The position numbers were made by a program, and so were the translations under genes. From contig BTPP01000005.1 in assembly GCA_037102815.1 (NCBI GenBank), positions 2,914,001-2,978,000 of the forward strand: a stretch of DNA of 64,000 bases. Direction: 5' to 3'. The notes beneath the pieces were generated by a model, which searched no databases, had not been told where the DNA came from, and saw nothing but the letters and a program-made list of their open reading frames with translations. This stretch comes from Neurospora intermedia (Eukaryota; Ascomycota; Sordariomycetes; Sordariales; Sordariaceae). The number at the start of each line of letters is the position of its first letter. The first letter of the stretch is position 1. Of the stretch, positions 32,501 to 44,517 are shown piece after piece.

Positions 32501-35500
32501 TCCTCCTCCAATTCAAAGTCCGACTTTAATTATACTATCTACTATAAATTCCCTAAATCTTCTAAATACTATTTAAACGAAGAAGAACAGGACTATATTA
32601 AAATTAAGAAAGATAATATTAATATATTCAACCCTTACTTCAATAACTTTTATAATATAAGTATAATATAGGACGGGAAGGATATTATCTATATTAACCT
32701 AGCTATATTTTGTAATTATCTTATAGCCTACTTTAAAAATAAAAAGACCTATAACGAAACTGTTAGGTAGTTTACCTATTTCTAGCCTTCCCTACTTTAA
32801 GGTACAGCCAAATTATAGTAATATAATTAATTAATTCTACGTAATTGTATTAAATTTAGGAGCGATATTTATAAATTAACTACTACCCTAATTAAATATT
32901 TTTACCCTAATTCTACGACCGCTACTCGCAAATTCGGAGAAAGTAAGCTCTACCTTAAATATATTACTACTAATAATAATATAGTAACCCTCTTTATTAT
33001 AAAGAAGTTACGTTAAGCCTATACTATAGGTATCCTCTTTAAGTATAGTAATAATTAGTATAGCGTTATAATTTAAATTTAATTTAATATAAGTATAAGT
33101 ATTAAGACCGTAATACCCGCTCCGTCCGGTTCTAGTAAAATACGCTATTACCTAACCAACGTCGAAAGTAAGTATAAAATACTCTACCGTATTATTCGCG
33201 ATAAATACCCGAATATTAAATTAGGTTTAGCCCTTAATAAGAAGGCTAAGATTGACTACGGCGATTGGAATCGTAACCGCGATCGTAATAAGAATCGCTA
33301 TTCCCGTAGAAGTAAGGACGCTAATAAGGACTACAACTATAATTATAACCGCAATTACGACCGCAATTAGAATTACGAATATAATTATAATAAGAATTGT
33401 AATAAGAAGGACCGCGTATATTATATAGGTTTAAATAGTTCTAATTTAAATAAATTTAATATTAAGTAAGCTAATATTACTACCGATTTAGATAGTTCTA
33501 ATAGTAATTCGGAGGTTAGCGCTTTCTATATTTATAATAGTAAATTAACCTATTCTAAGTATTTTAAAATATTTAATTTAATAAAAGTAAAATAACGCTA
33601 CTCTAAGGGATATAGAGGACCTTCTCAACGCCTTACAATCGAAATAATCTTTCCCCTAAACCCGTATTGGCGTAAATATATATAATATAATAAAATTTTC
33701 CTATCTAAGAATTAACTATTCGCCTATTTCAATAAATATAATTTAACCGAACTTATTAAAATATATTATATAAACGGCCTACTAATTAAAAAAGCTAAAA
33801 TATATAATAAAAAACGATTTAATAAAGGTCCTCTCTCCGGCTTTACTTATCTACGAATTATTATAAAAGTTACCCCTAATATAGCTAAAACGGAAATTTA
33901 TATCGACCTAAGCGTTAAAAAAACTATTATTAATTAGAAATTCCTAAATTCTATAGAATACTCAATATCGACCAAATATTCAATTAAAGTACGAAGAATC
34001 GGAAGTAAAATTTCGAAATTTACTGAATAGGCTATTTTTACTTTCTTCCTTCTAGGACGGGACGTTATTAAGTAACTAACCTTTCTAAAGGTAATAGCAG
34101 CCAAATAGGTAATAAATAAATTTAAACCCAACCTTCTCCTTGCTAATTCTTTCCTTTACCCCTACTAAATATATATTAATTATTAATTAACGAAGGTCCT
34201 ACTACTGTAAAATAATTTTAATACTACCTTTAAAATTTTAAGGAACCCTAATTCCTATATCCGTAAGGTAATTACTTCTAAGAAAATTACATTTAAGCCG
34301 GGCAAGGAACGAATAGTTCTAATTTTTTATAAATTATTGCCCAAGGATAGGAGCTTCTTATTTATATTAAACTATAAAGCTGTAACTAATACTATAATAG
34401 ACGCCCACACTCCCTATATAACCCTAATATATAATTCTACCTATACGCCTATTATCCTCCAGTGGAAGTACTATATTAGAATTATTTCCGAATATAATGC
34501 AGACGGATACTTTTTAGCCTTATAAGTAAACGTTTATAGAATAGCTATAGTAACCTAAGTCCTCGCTACTATAGAAAATAATTGATTACTATTTATATAA
34601 AATATAATTAAAGAAATTACTAATAATTATATAATTTTAATAAATATAGAATTAAACTTCGCCCCAAATATTCTGCTAACTGTAAATATAGAGGGTAGTC
34701 GAATAAAACTAACCGAAGTATAACTTAAAGTTCTAAAGAAGTATTTAACCTTAGGAATTCGTATAAATAATTAAATACTAAATATTATTACGAACGAGGG
34801 AGTTTATATTTATATTAGTAATAAGAAAGTAGCTGCTATGCTAGCAAAATTAATTGCCCGCTTCCTAAATATTTAGAAAGAAGGAGGACTAGTAAATATA
34901 CCCGAAAAGGATATAATACGAGTACTTTTAGTCGAAGGGTAGTAGAACTATAAAATCGCCGCTAGAATATACCCCGTTAATAAAAAGGACTAAACTATAA
35001 TCGATAAAATTTTTAACGCCCTTTATGAATAAAGAAAGATAAATTAAATAAAGTATACCACCCCTTTTATTCACCTAATATTCGTAGTTTAGAGGGAAAC
35101 CTATACCGGCCTAAAAGGTAGACCGGTAATCGACCTACGTATTTTTAATAGCCTTACTATTTTAAATAATTACTTACTTGCCCTATAAAGTAAGATTATT
35201 ACTTTTATAAGAGGTAAAATAGTAATTACTATTATCGATATAGTATTTTTCTTTTATTAATTTAGTATCTAATAGCGGTATTAAGACTAATTTACTTTAA
35301 TAATTTATTAGGGACTTAAGTAATTTATAATTATATAAATAGGATTTAAAAATATATTAATATACGTATAACGCTTTATAAATACCCTTTTGAGGGAATA
35401 TAAAGAGTATTGCCGTATATATATCAATAATATCGTTATTACTAGCAACTCCGTTAAAGAGTATTTATAATACCTAAATATTATATTTTCCCTCTTTACA

Positions 35501-36673
35501 ACGAAAAATATCGTCCTTTTACTTAAAAAATCCTACTTTGGTTACCCCAACGTTAAATTACTAAGGTTCTATATGAACGGCTTTAATATAGTAACGACCC
35601 AAGAGTATATAGAAGCTTTTAAAAAGTTAACCTTCCTAAATAATTTTAAAGCTCTTAAATAATATATTAATAGTATTAACTTCCTCCGCTACCTTATCCT
35701 ATACTATACCTAAATTATAAACCCCCTCCAGCTCCGCAAAATTACTTTATTAGCCGTAGGAAGGGAGTAAAGTAAAGTAGAGAATAGTAAACCTATATAC
35801 TATACCGCTTACTATACAAAAACCTTCTTCGAACCAACCTTTAAAGAATTTAGAGCATTTAAAGCCCTCTAAAAAGCAATTTATAAAGATCCTACAATTC
35901 TTTACTACTTTAACCCTTTAAATTAGGTCTTCTTATAAATCGATAGATTATTAGAACGAAAATTCGGAGGTATACTTTTCTATTTAAAGTAGGATTCTTC
36001 ATAGGTCGAAGGTTTACCTATTCCTACCAACTAAATCCTACCTATTATATTCTTAAGTAAAATATTAATTAGGGCCGAAATTCGCTATAGCCTATTAGAG
36101 TTAAAGGTTGTATACCTAATATAGGCAATTAGAAAATTACGTACCTAATTATACGCTTGCGAAAAGCTAGTTGTAGTATTAATTAACTATTCCGTAATAA
36201 AGGGTATTATCGAACAAACCTCTTTAAAAATAACTTTAACCGATAGAGCGAACCGCCGGCTAATTAACATATATATCTATCTATCCTAATATAAATTAAA
36301 AGTATATTATATCCCCAATAAATTTAATTTTATACTAAATACCCTTAACCGCCTTAAAATAGAAGAAGTCACCCCGAGCAATTTAAATCTAAAAGGAATA
36401 CTAATTTTGAATAATATTTAATACGCCTTTTCGGAGGCTTAAATAAATAATAACCTACAGTACAATTATATTAAAGCTTATATTAACGACGGAAAATTTA
36501 ATAAAATTACTAAATATTTAGAAAATTACAAGGTTCGCAATACCAAGGACAGTAATATCGTTTTTTTAAAAGCTAGCTACCCCTTCTTAATAAAAAACAA
36601 CTTAATTTATAACTAGTAAATAAACGGAACTAAGAATTTCTACATTCCCTACAATTTCGTTAAGGATATCCTA

Positions 36674-39600
36674 AATTAATCGTCTTATTCCCTATACTAT
36701 AAACTATAGTGCCTTATTGGTATGGGGTCCTTCTCTAATTCTTTAGAAGGGAAAACCGTAAGGCATTAAGCGCCTCCGAATGAAAACCCCCAGCTCTATC
36801 TCGGCCGTAGTTTACTACGCTGTTCCTACTTTACTTATAATTATAACGGTTCTTACCTACCGCTATAACGAATATAATTTCATTTCTCCTACCGTTATAT
36901 TATTCTAATATTAGAATAATAAGGATAATAAGAATAGGACTGAATTAGTACGTTACTCCCTTCGCTACCTTTCTATTTCATTCCTTACTATTCCCTCCTC
37001 CACTTTCTCCCCGCTTCCTTATCCTATCTTCCCGTCTACTACCCTACTTTTCCGCTTCCTTCCTCCATTTATAAATACCTTTACTCTATTATTTACTTTC
37101 TTACTTTATAATTTTACTTTTATTTATATTAGTATAAGGACCCCTTCCTTCGTTTATATAATCCCCTTTACAACGCCCCTCCTAATCCTTTTCCTTTTTC
37201 TTCCTTATTGTAACTTCTATTAAAATAATTTCCTTTAACCGTTATTATCCTAGCCCTATTAACTTAATTTCTAATACGGAAGGTTCTTCTCCTATTATAT
37301 CCTTAAGCTTTATATCCCCTATAATCCCTTCGGTTGTACTTTTAGAACCTATATTCTTCGTTTATACTTTTTATAATTTCTTTAGTAATTATCCCCTTTC
37401 GAATTAATATAATTTCTTTCCCTCTTTCTTTATTCCTTTATATTAATTTAATCAATATTATTTATAAAATTCTTTACTTTTACTATATTTTAAATTTCGC
37501 TTTTATTATACATTTTAATAAAAGGTTTAATTCCCCTAGTATTTTTAAGAAAATTGTTACTAATAGGATTTGTTTTATTTTATTTATTAGTAGGTTTTTC
37601 GTCCTCTTTTTTTCTTTTTTACTATTTAATTTTTATATTTCTAATTAATAGTACTTAGAATACTACCTATAATTATATTTCTAATAGGTATATATTGGAC
37701 GTCCCCGCCGGTTTCTATAACGCTTATAATACTATTTAGACGGTAGTTATTATTATAATATTAAGTAGTATAGATAATTTTAATTGTAATTTAGATACTT
37801 TCTATTGTATTATTAATAATTTTTCTAATTATATATATATTCGTTTAGAGTAGGACGGCCTTCTTACTAATTATAAGTATTTTTTTTGTATTGTAAATTA
37901 TAATATTATTAAATAATAGTAGAAGGGTTATTACGAATTGGTTGCGAAGGATATTTATTATAATTATATTCCTTCTTTACCCGGCGGTAGTACTATAAAC
38001 CTAATTCGGATTATATTTAATTTTAATAGTAGTACTATTATTCTTATATATATTATATCCGGCGGTAGTAGTTATACTACTCCTATTTATATAATTTTTA
38101 ATTCTAGTAATAATAATAGTTCTATTCCTAGTAGCCCTATAGCCGTCGATACTCCCGGTTACGCCCTTATAAATAATAATTAGATTTAATAGTATTGTAA
38201 AGTTATTACGAATTAGGTTCGTATAATAAAGCTATTCGAGTAGCTTTTAAAATATAATTAAACGTTCGTTAGATAGTACTTTTTAATTCTTATTGTAACT
38301 ATAATTTAAATAATTCTTATAATTAGTACAAATATTTTCTCTTTATTCCTATTTTATTATTCTAATATTATTAATATTCTATTTTTCTTTTAAAAATACT
38401 TTACAATTTCTTTATATTACTCCTCCTCTAATTCGATTATTAAATAATATTCTTTTAACTTCCCTAATTTTAACGTTTATAATAGAATTCTTTTAATTTT
38501 AATTCTATTATGCAAATATTTTTAGAATTCTTCCTTTATTAATAATTAAATTTCTAAATTTAATTAAAAAATAGTATTTGTATTAAAGTAATTTAGGATA
38601 ATATAGGTAAATATCTCTTTCTCAAGCTTATAAGCGTAAATGGGAGTTAGGATGCCCGGTGTTTTCTTCCGGTGGAGGAAGGCCCGGAAGTTAATAATTT
38701 CCATTCTAATTTAAATAAGGAGGGAATTTTTTGCTTTAGTTAGTAGGTACAGCTCTTCTTTATTTTCTTCTAATTATTAGTATTTTTCTTTCTTTTTCTT
38801 TATATTAATTATATATTATTAGATAGCCTTTTTACTAAATTTAGGGGTAAGGTTTACAATAGTGAATTTATACCATCGTTTTAATTTTACTACCGCCGCC
38901 GCTAAGTAATAGTTATAGTATAATATTTATTCCTAATTCGTTATATCCTTTAACTATTCTTCTTTATTAGCGGTTATCGGCTTTAAGGTTTAAAATAGTA
39001 GTAATAACTAAATTCCTAACTCTAAGGGGGGGTTAATTGTTATTACTAATAGGTTCTTTATTAGTACTTACATTTCGGCCTACTGAATTTTAATTATACT
39101 ACTTTCTAATTTATTAATAGGTAGCCGACTTCTAGTTCGTTATATTTAAATATAATTAGAGATTTAAATTATAATCCCCCGGACGAACTAAGCTTAGTCC
39201 GTCCGGACGAGCTTTTCTTTAAAGGCCCGGACCCTTTTATTGAAGTAAAAGTTAAATAGCGAATAAAAGGTTTCTATTTTTAAAATTTGTACCGGCGTAG
39301 TTTTATACGCTCTAGTAATAATTTTTAAATATTTAGTCTAGTATTTTACTAGCTTAATTCTTATCCTCCGAAGTTTATTATAGATTTTAGTCAGCTAGTG
39401 GAATATTGAGGCTCTATATATAATAGTATTACGGATATATTTAGTGTATATTTCCCTTGTCCGAGTAAAAGAGTAACCTTATATCTTCGTTATTAATTTC
39501 GTAAATATATTCGTTTGCGTCGTTATTTTTTTTTTTACCGCTTCCGCGTAAGCCCTATAGTTGAGCTTACAGTCCAGCTAGACCCCTAGGAATCGTATCG

Positions 39601-39688
39601 ATTCCGTCGGTTAAAGTACTACTTCCCCGAATTGGAGAGTTTCCGTCCTTGGTGCCCTCGTCCGTATGAAGTGTATTAACTCCGTCTA
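36674..39688 (-). mobile_element. LINE copy C2 (Tad1-like), 5'-truncated, inside Gypsy A integrase
   Basis: A 14-bp target duplication, TTAAGGATATCCTA, flanks it exactly (36660-36673 and 39689-39702), splitting the integrase frame of element A. The left end is the LINE 3' terminus shared with C1 and C3. The right end is truncated within the C-terminal part of the reverse transcriptase, shorter than C1. About 3.0 kb, heavily RIP-mutated except near both ends. Confidence 0.85.
37938..38183 (+). CDS. Small ORF antisense to the LINE, copy C2
   Basis: An 81-codon open frame with no recognisable family, rich in Ser, Asn, Ile and Gly (IPSLPGGSTIN, IPSSPIAVDTPG) and ending in NNN-stop. It lies on the strand opposite to the LINE reverse transcriptase, in the 2.5 kb between RT and the LINE 3' end. 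The same ORF is open in C1, C3 and C4. The codons present are mostly ones that RIP cannot turn into stops, so openness alone is weak evidence of function. It probably starts further upstream in the ancestral element. Confidence 0.35.
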   Translation: MVAKDIYYNYIPSLPGGSTINLIRIIFNFNSSTIILIYIISGGSSYTTPIYIIFNSSNNNSSIPSSPIAVDTPGYALINNN

Positions 39689-41196
39689 TTAAGGATATCC
39701 TAGAAGCGGCGTATAACGATAAATACTACTTCGGTTGTAATTATATAATATATAACCTAAAGGGAATTTTATTCCTAAATAAAATTCGCCTAATTAAATA
39801 ATACGTTAAATACTACCCTACTTATTAATTAAATTAAACTAACCGTAAACCCCCTATTAGCAACTACTAGCTAATTCGTTTAAAAGAAATATTACCTATA
39901 AGGATTATATTAATCAATTTTATTATTAGACTTCCCGAAATATCGGCCGCTAATATACCCTAGCAAATACTTAAATATAGCACCTTCAATACCCTTATAC
40001 CCATTACTAATAAATTATTAAAACAATCGGCCTTAATATTAAATTATACTAAATATACCGCCGAAGAATAGGGATTTATAATTATTAAAATACTTTTATT
40101 ATTAAATTAGGGATTTCCGGTCGGAATTATCTCCGATAGAAATAGGAAATTTACTTTAATATACTAATAAAGAATATAGAAGGCTATAAATATTAAACTA
40201 ATAATAACTACTATATACTATCCGTCCAGTAACGGTACAGCCGAATATAAGAACTAAACTATAGAAGTCGCTATTAAATTCTATATTTTTAATTATAAAT
40301 TAGGATACAACTAACTCCTTATTATATCCTCCCTACAATTCAACCTCAACGCCGTATATATTAAATCTATTAAAACTTCGCCTTACAAATTCCTATTTAA
40401 TTATAAACTCTTAGAACTACTCAATATTATCGCTAGTACTTCAATAACAAATTCTTATATTCTTACGGATAACCCAACCCTTTATAATTATATCCGGTAG
40501 GAAGCTTAATTCGCTATAGATTTTACTATCGCTAATACTAAGGAACGATATAACTCCTCCTATAGGCAAATAGAATTCAAAGTCGGTAATAAAATAATAC
40601 TAAAATTGCATTACAGCTATTATTTGCCTGGACGGCCTTCCCGCAAAATATTACAATAACGGTCTAGCCTATTTAAAGTAATCCAAAAGATCGGCAAACT
40701 CGCCTACCAATTGGAATTCCCACCGAATATAAAGATCCATCCGGTAATCTCCATCGTCTATCTAATACCCTTACCGAAAAAAAATAACCCGTTCGGTAAA
40801 ATACCACCTCTACCTAAACCCATCGAAGATTTACAGAGCAATTCAAACCTAGAAGCCAAAACTAAATACAAATTAAAAAAAGTCGTTAAATACGAATAGA
40901 TTAATAGCAACTTAATATATAATATTAAATAGAAAGGTTACAAATACTACTAGAATAAATAATTCAATACCGAAGGTTTGAAGGATATAAAGGAACTAGT
41001 AGAGGACTACTAGCGCCATCGTCCCAATAAGCAAGAACAGAGTGTAAGACGTACTAATGTAAAAGGTATACAACAGTAGCGTAAAATTCGATTTATAAAC
41101 GAAATAAACCGCCAAAATCCTAGGCGTACTATACACTCCCGCAAGTGAAACTATTCCTATTAAAGATAATAGCCTTTTCTTTACAGCGCCGGGACT

Positions 41197-41473
41197 TAAT
41201 ACGGGAATATTAATATTACCGTTATTATATGTACAATTACTCAATTGATTAAATTAGACTGGGCATAGCTTACCTATACCCACCTTTATTAGAGGTTCTG
41301 GCAGGCACGTAACTACGTACCTACTTGGCGCCGGAATTCCCATAAAGGGATCCCCGCGCGGCACGGCCTTCGGCCACGCCTTTCTTCCTCCAACATCTTC
41401 TTTCTTTGCCTTCAATACTACAGTTTACTCACAACTTCGTTGGTATTGTGAAGCCCCCCAGGTTACCCTATCA
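41197..41473 (+). repeat. Right LTR of Gypsy A
   Basis: 277 bp, uninterrupted. The inner part is mutated and the outer part (from about 41330) nearly pristine. Confidence 0.88.
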
Positions 41474-41720
41474 ATAACGTTATATATACCGCCGCTACCT
41501 ATAATAATTGCTGCGCCCGTATTATTATATATAATAAGACTATTCCTAGGAGGGATTTTTATAATAAGTATAATAATTTTAAATATAAGACTATTATAAA
41601 ATTGTAAACTGCTTTAAAACCGGAAACGCCGATTTCTAATCGAGGAGTGCTCCAAAACGAAAACTAACAATAGCAATCGATTTAGCAGGGTCGTTTACAT
41701 CCTTTACAATATCTTACAAT
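41474..41720 (+). pseudogene. Right part of the coding block split by Gypsy A
   Basis: After the ATAAC duplication the plus-strand frame of 12406-13275 resumes (NVIYTAATYNNCCARIIIYN, then TALKPETPISNRGVLQNEN). Together the two parts would be about 350 codons. The end is unclear because LINE E begins close by. Confidence 0.35.
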
Positions 41721-44517
41721 AAATATAATAACGGCGTTACATTATCGTTACTAATAACTATCGATAGCGGTACTTATAGATTTGAAAATAGTGTTTATAA
41801 CCCGCTCGCGGACATCTCAGTATATAATAATCCTAAAGCCGTATTTATTGCGAAAACTTCGGATAAAACGGAGGAAGACAATAAAATATTAAAGAAGTTT
41901 ATTATTAGAGTAAATAAGTTTACGGACTATAATACCGTTTCGACCGAAGATTATCGTTAGGTTCGAAAATTACTTTTCGAATTCGTAAAGGTATATATTA
42001 GAAAAAATAAGTCTATACAACCTAAGGTTAGTAAAGTTAGGACTAACTAGTTTATTACTAAGAAGGATTTCGATAATTTAAAGAAGGATATTTTAAAGGA
42101 AATTAAGAAAAGCGCCTAAGAAGTACCGAAGTATTAAGTTAATATTATAACGAAAGTTAGCCCGAATAAAATTAGTACGACCCTCTAATAATAACCTACT
42201 ATTATTAAAAAGTTTATTCCCTCTAATTTCGAACGGTAATTTACTATTAAGGGAGTAATAATTACCGCCGAATTTATAAACTGTTCGAATAAAGATACGA
42301 AGACGACCTTAACTACGTACTTAAATAAGAAGAATACCGGTTTAATAATTCGAATAGTTATTAGAATATTAATAACCGGAAATTACATAATTATATTTAA
42401 TAAATCTATATATAATTAATATTAATATAATTAAATATAAATTAAAGAAGTTTTTAGCCCTAATACTTTTATTACTATAAGTACTATAGGTATACTAATT
42501 CGAAGCGTACTTTAGAATAGTATTAATAATTATACTATATTAGAAGCTATATTAAATATAGCGAAGGAGAAAAACCCGGAGGTATTTATTATTAGAGTTC
42601 GGCTATAGAAGAGAAGGGACAGAGAAAATAGAAGCCTACTTCTAATAAATATTACTACTACGTTAGTAGCGTACTTCCTCTAGGATAACCTTTTCCTTCA
42701 GGATAGTAATATATATCTATATAAACCGTTCTAAACTTCGAATAATATTTAATAATACTTTAAATATTAGGGAATTAAATATATAGCGAGATTTTACCGT
42801 TAAAAAGATATTTACGCCCATTATAATAAAACTAAATACGAAGGAAATTACTTCGGCGAAGTAAATTGCCCATTTAATAATAATAAATTACTCGTCTATT
42901 ATAAACTATATAAAAAGAAGGGCTATTATATATATAATTATAAAGAGTACCCTATTCTTCGGAAGGCAATTATAAAAGTATTTATTATATACGCCGAAAG
43001 GCCGCGGGCGTTCGCCCCCTATAGGAACCTAATTAGAAAAGTATTAAAGCTAATAATAGAAATCATAAATAAGGGCGTCCTCTTAAACGCCCCCTCTAAT
43101 TCCTATATTATTACTACCCTAAAGAAATATATTAGAGGAATTATTAAGAGGGGACGGCCGTAGAAGATCGTCGGCCCGTCCTCCCGATCGAAGTTATGAA
43201 ACCCGTAAGGCCCGATAGATATTTATATATACTTGCAAAGCGTAGGGGGGGAATTAATTATATAGCAGTAATAATATTTATATAATTATAGCCCCCCTTA
43301 GGGAAGTAATACCCTTATCCTCTATTAAAGGACTAGAAGGAACCTTATTTTAGGGTAATTAATAAATTAATTAAAAATACTCTATTAGAACGTAGGGAAA
43401 TTATACGGAAGAGGGAAACTTCTATTCGAATAAGAGGAAACTTATAATATTATAGCGATTTAGGAATTAAATAGAAATTTAAATGGGGTTATTTACCGTC
43501 CTAGAGGCGGGAGATATTTTAGGGTTGATTATATAGAGAAGGGAAGGGTAATAATATATATAAATAAAGAATAGAATTTGAAGAACCTAAATTTCTAAAT
43601 TAGAAAGGATTAGGCTATAATAATATTTAAGAACCTAAAGGATTTAATAATTATTTTTTCTATTTATTCTCCTATTTTTATATAAAGAATATTAGAATAT
43701 TAATAGGGATTACCGCTTTTTAAATTTATTAAAGTCGGACCCCCAATAGGAAATTTAATTATAGTTGAGGATTATAATTGGTATTATCGTAATTAGGATC
43801 TAGAAAATAAGATTAGCCTAAGGGCCGCTCGCCTCCTTATATAGGTACAACGCTAAAAATTTAATTTATTTACCCTCCGTAATAAATTAATAAAGTTCGG
43901 GAACGTAATATAGGGAGAGAGGGATAGGATATTTAATTATATATAATTATTATTTAGGGTTAAAGCCGAATATTAGAAAGTATAGAAGTATAAGTAAATG
44001 AGCTCGGACTATTACTCTTAGGAAATTTAAATCTAAATAGGAAGGAAAAATACAAAAGCGGAAGAAGAAGGAGAATATAATTAGAGTTTCATAAATATAA
44101 TAAAAGTGAAAGAGGTGTTGGAAAAACGGATATCGGTCCTAGAAAGGATTGATATAATAGAGGATTTTAAAATCGCTTTTCGTAAGTTCGATAGAGAATT
44201 TACAAATATTATAGAAGAATTCGTCCCGTACTAGAAGAAAAGTCGAAGGAGGAAAGCGAATTAATAAATATTAAAATATAAAATAGTAATAAAAGAAGCG
44301 TAGAAAATATATTAACAGTAGTTTAAATACTAGATAGTATTAAATTAGAAGGATTTTATTAAAGCTATAATAAAAAAAAAGAAGATAATTATCAAAGTTT
44401 AATAAACTATATAGTATAATAGTATTACTAAAGCTTCGAAGAATCCGAATCGACTTTAGCCCTTAGAATAATAGGCCTATACCCGAAACTACTAATTAAT
44501 AGACCCGCCTAATAGGA
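41720..44517 (+). mobile_element. LINE 5' part (element E): ORF1, endonuclease and start of RT
   Basis: Plus-strand reading shows an ORF1/gag-like region (about 41.9-43.2 kb), an endonuclease-like region (about 43.2-44.0) and the linker before reverse transcriptase (about 44.1-44.5, with KASKNPNRL). ORF1 matches the minus-strand 55661-56548 segment of C3 closely, so E is the same family. The right side ends abruptly at about 44517 against a Gypsy fragment. That is the opposite of normal LINE 5' truncation and suggests a deletion. Heavily RIP-mutated. The left edge is approximate. Confidence 0.65.

Larger units (their letters stand above)
13276..41473 (+). mobile_element. Gypsy (Ty3-like) LTR retrotransposon A, broken and repeatedly interrupted
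   Basis: The 277-bp LTRs begin TGATACGGG and end CCCTATCA (left copy RIP-altered to TTA), with a 5-bp target duplication ATAAC (13271-13275 and 41474-41478). Parts in plus-strand order: gag (about 21.7-22.9 and 32.08-33.5 kb), protease region (about 33.6-34.2), reverse transcriptase (about 34.9-35.7), RNase H (about 35.9-36.3), integrase (about 36.4-36.67 and 39.7-40.6) and a terminal domain up to about 41.0 kb that could be a chromodomain. Element B lies in the left LTR, LINE C1 in gag and LINE C2 in integrase. Without these insertions A is about 8.5 kb. The interior is saturated with RIP and carries many breaks; it is a fossil. Confidence 0.88.
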
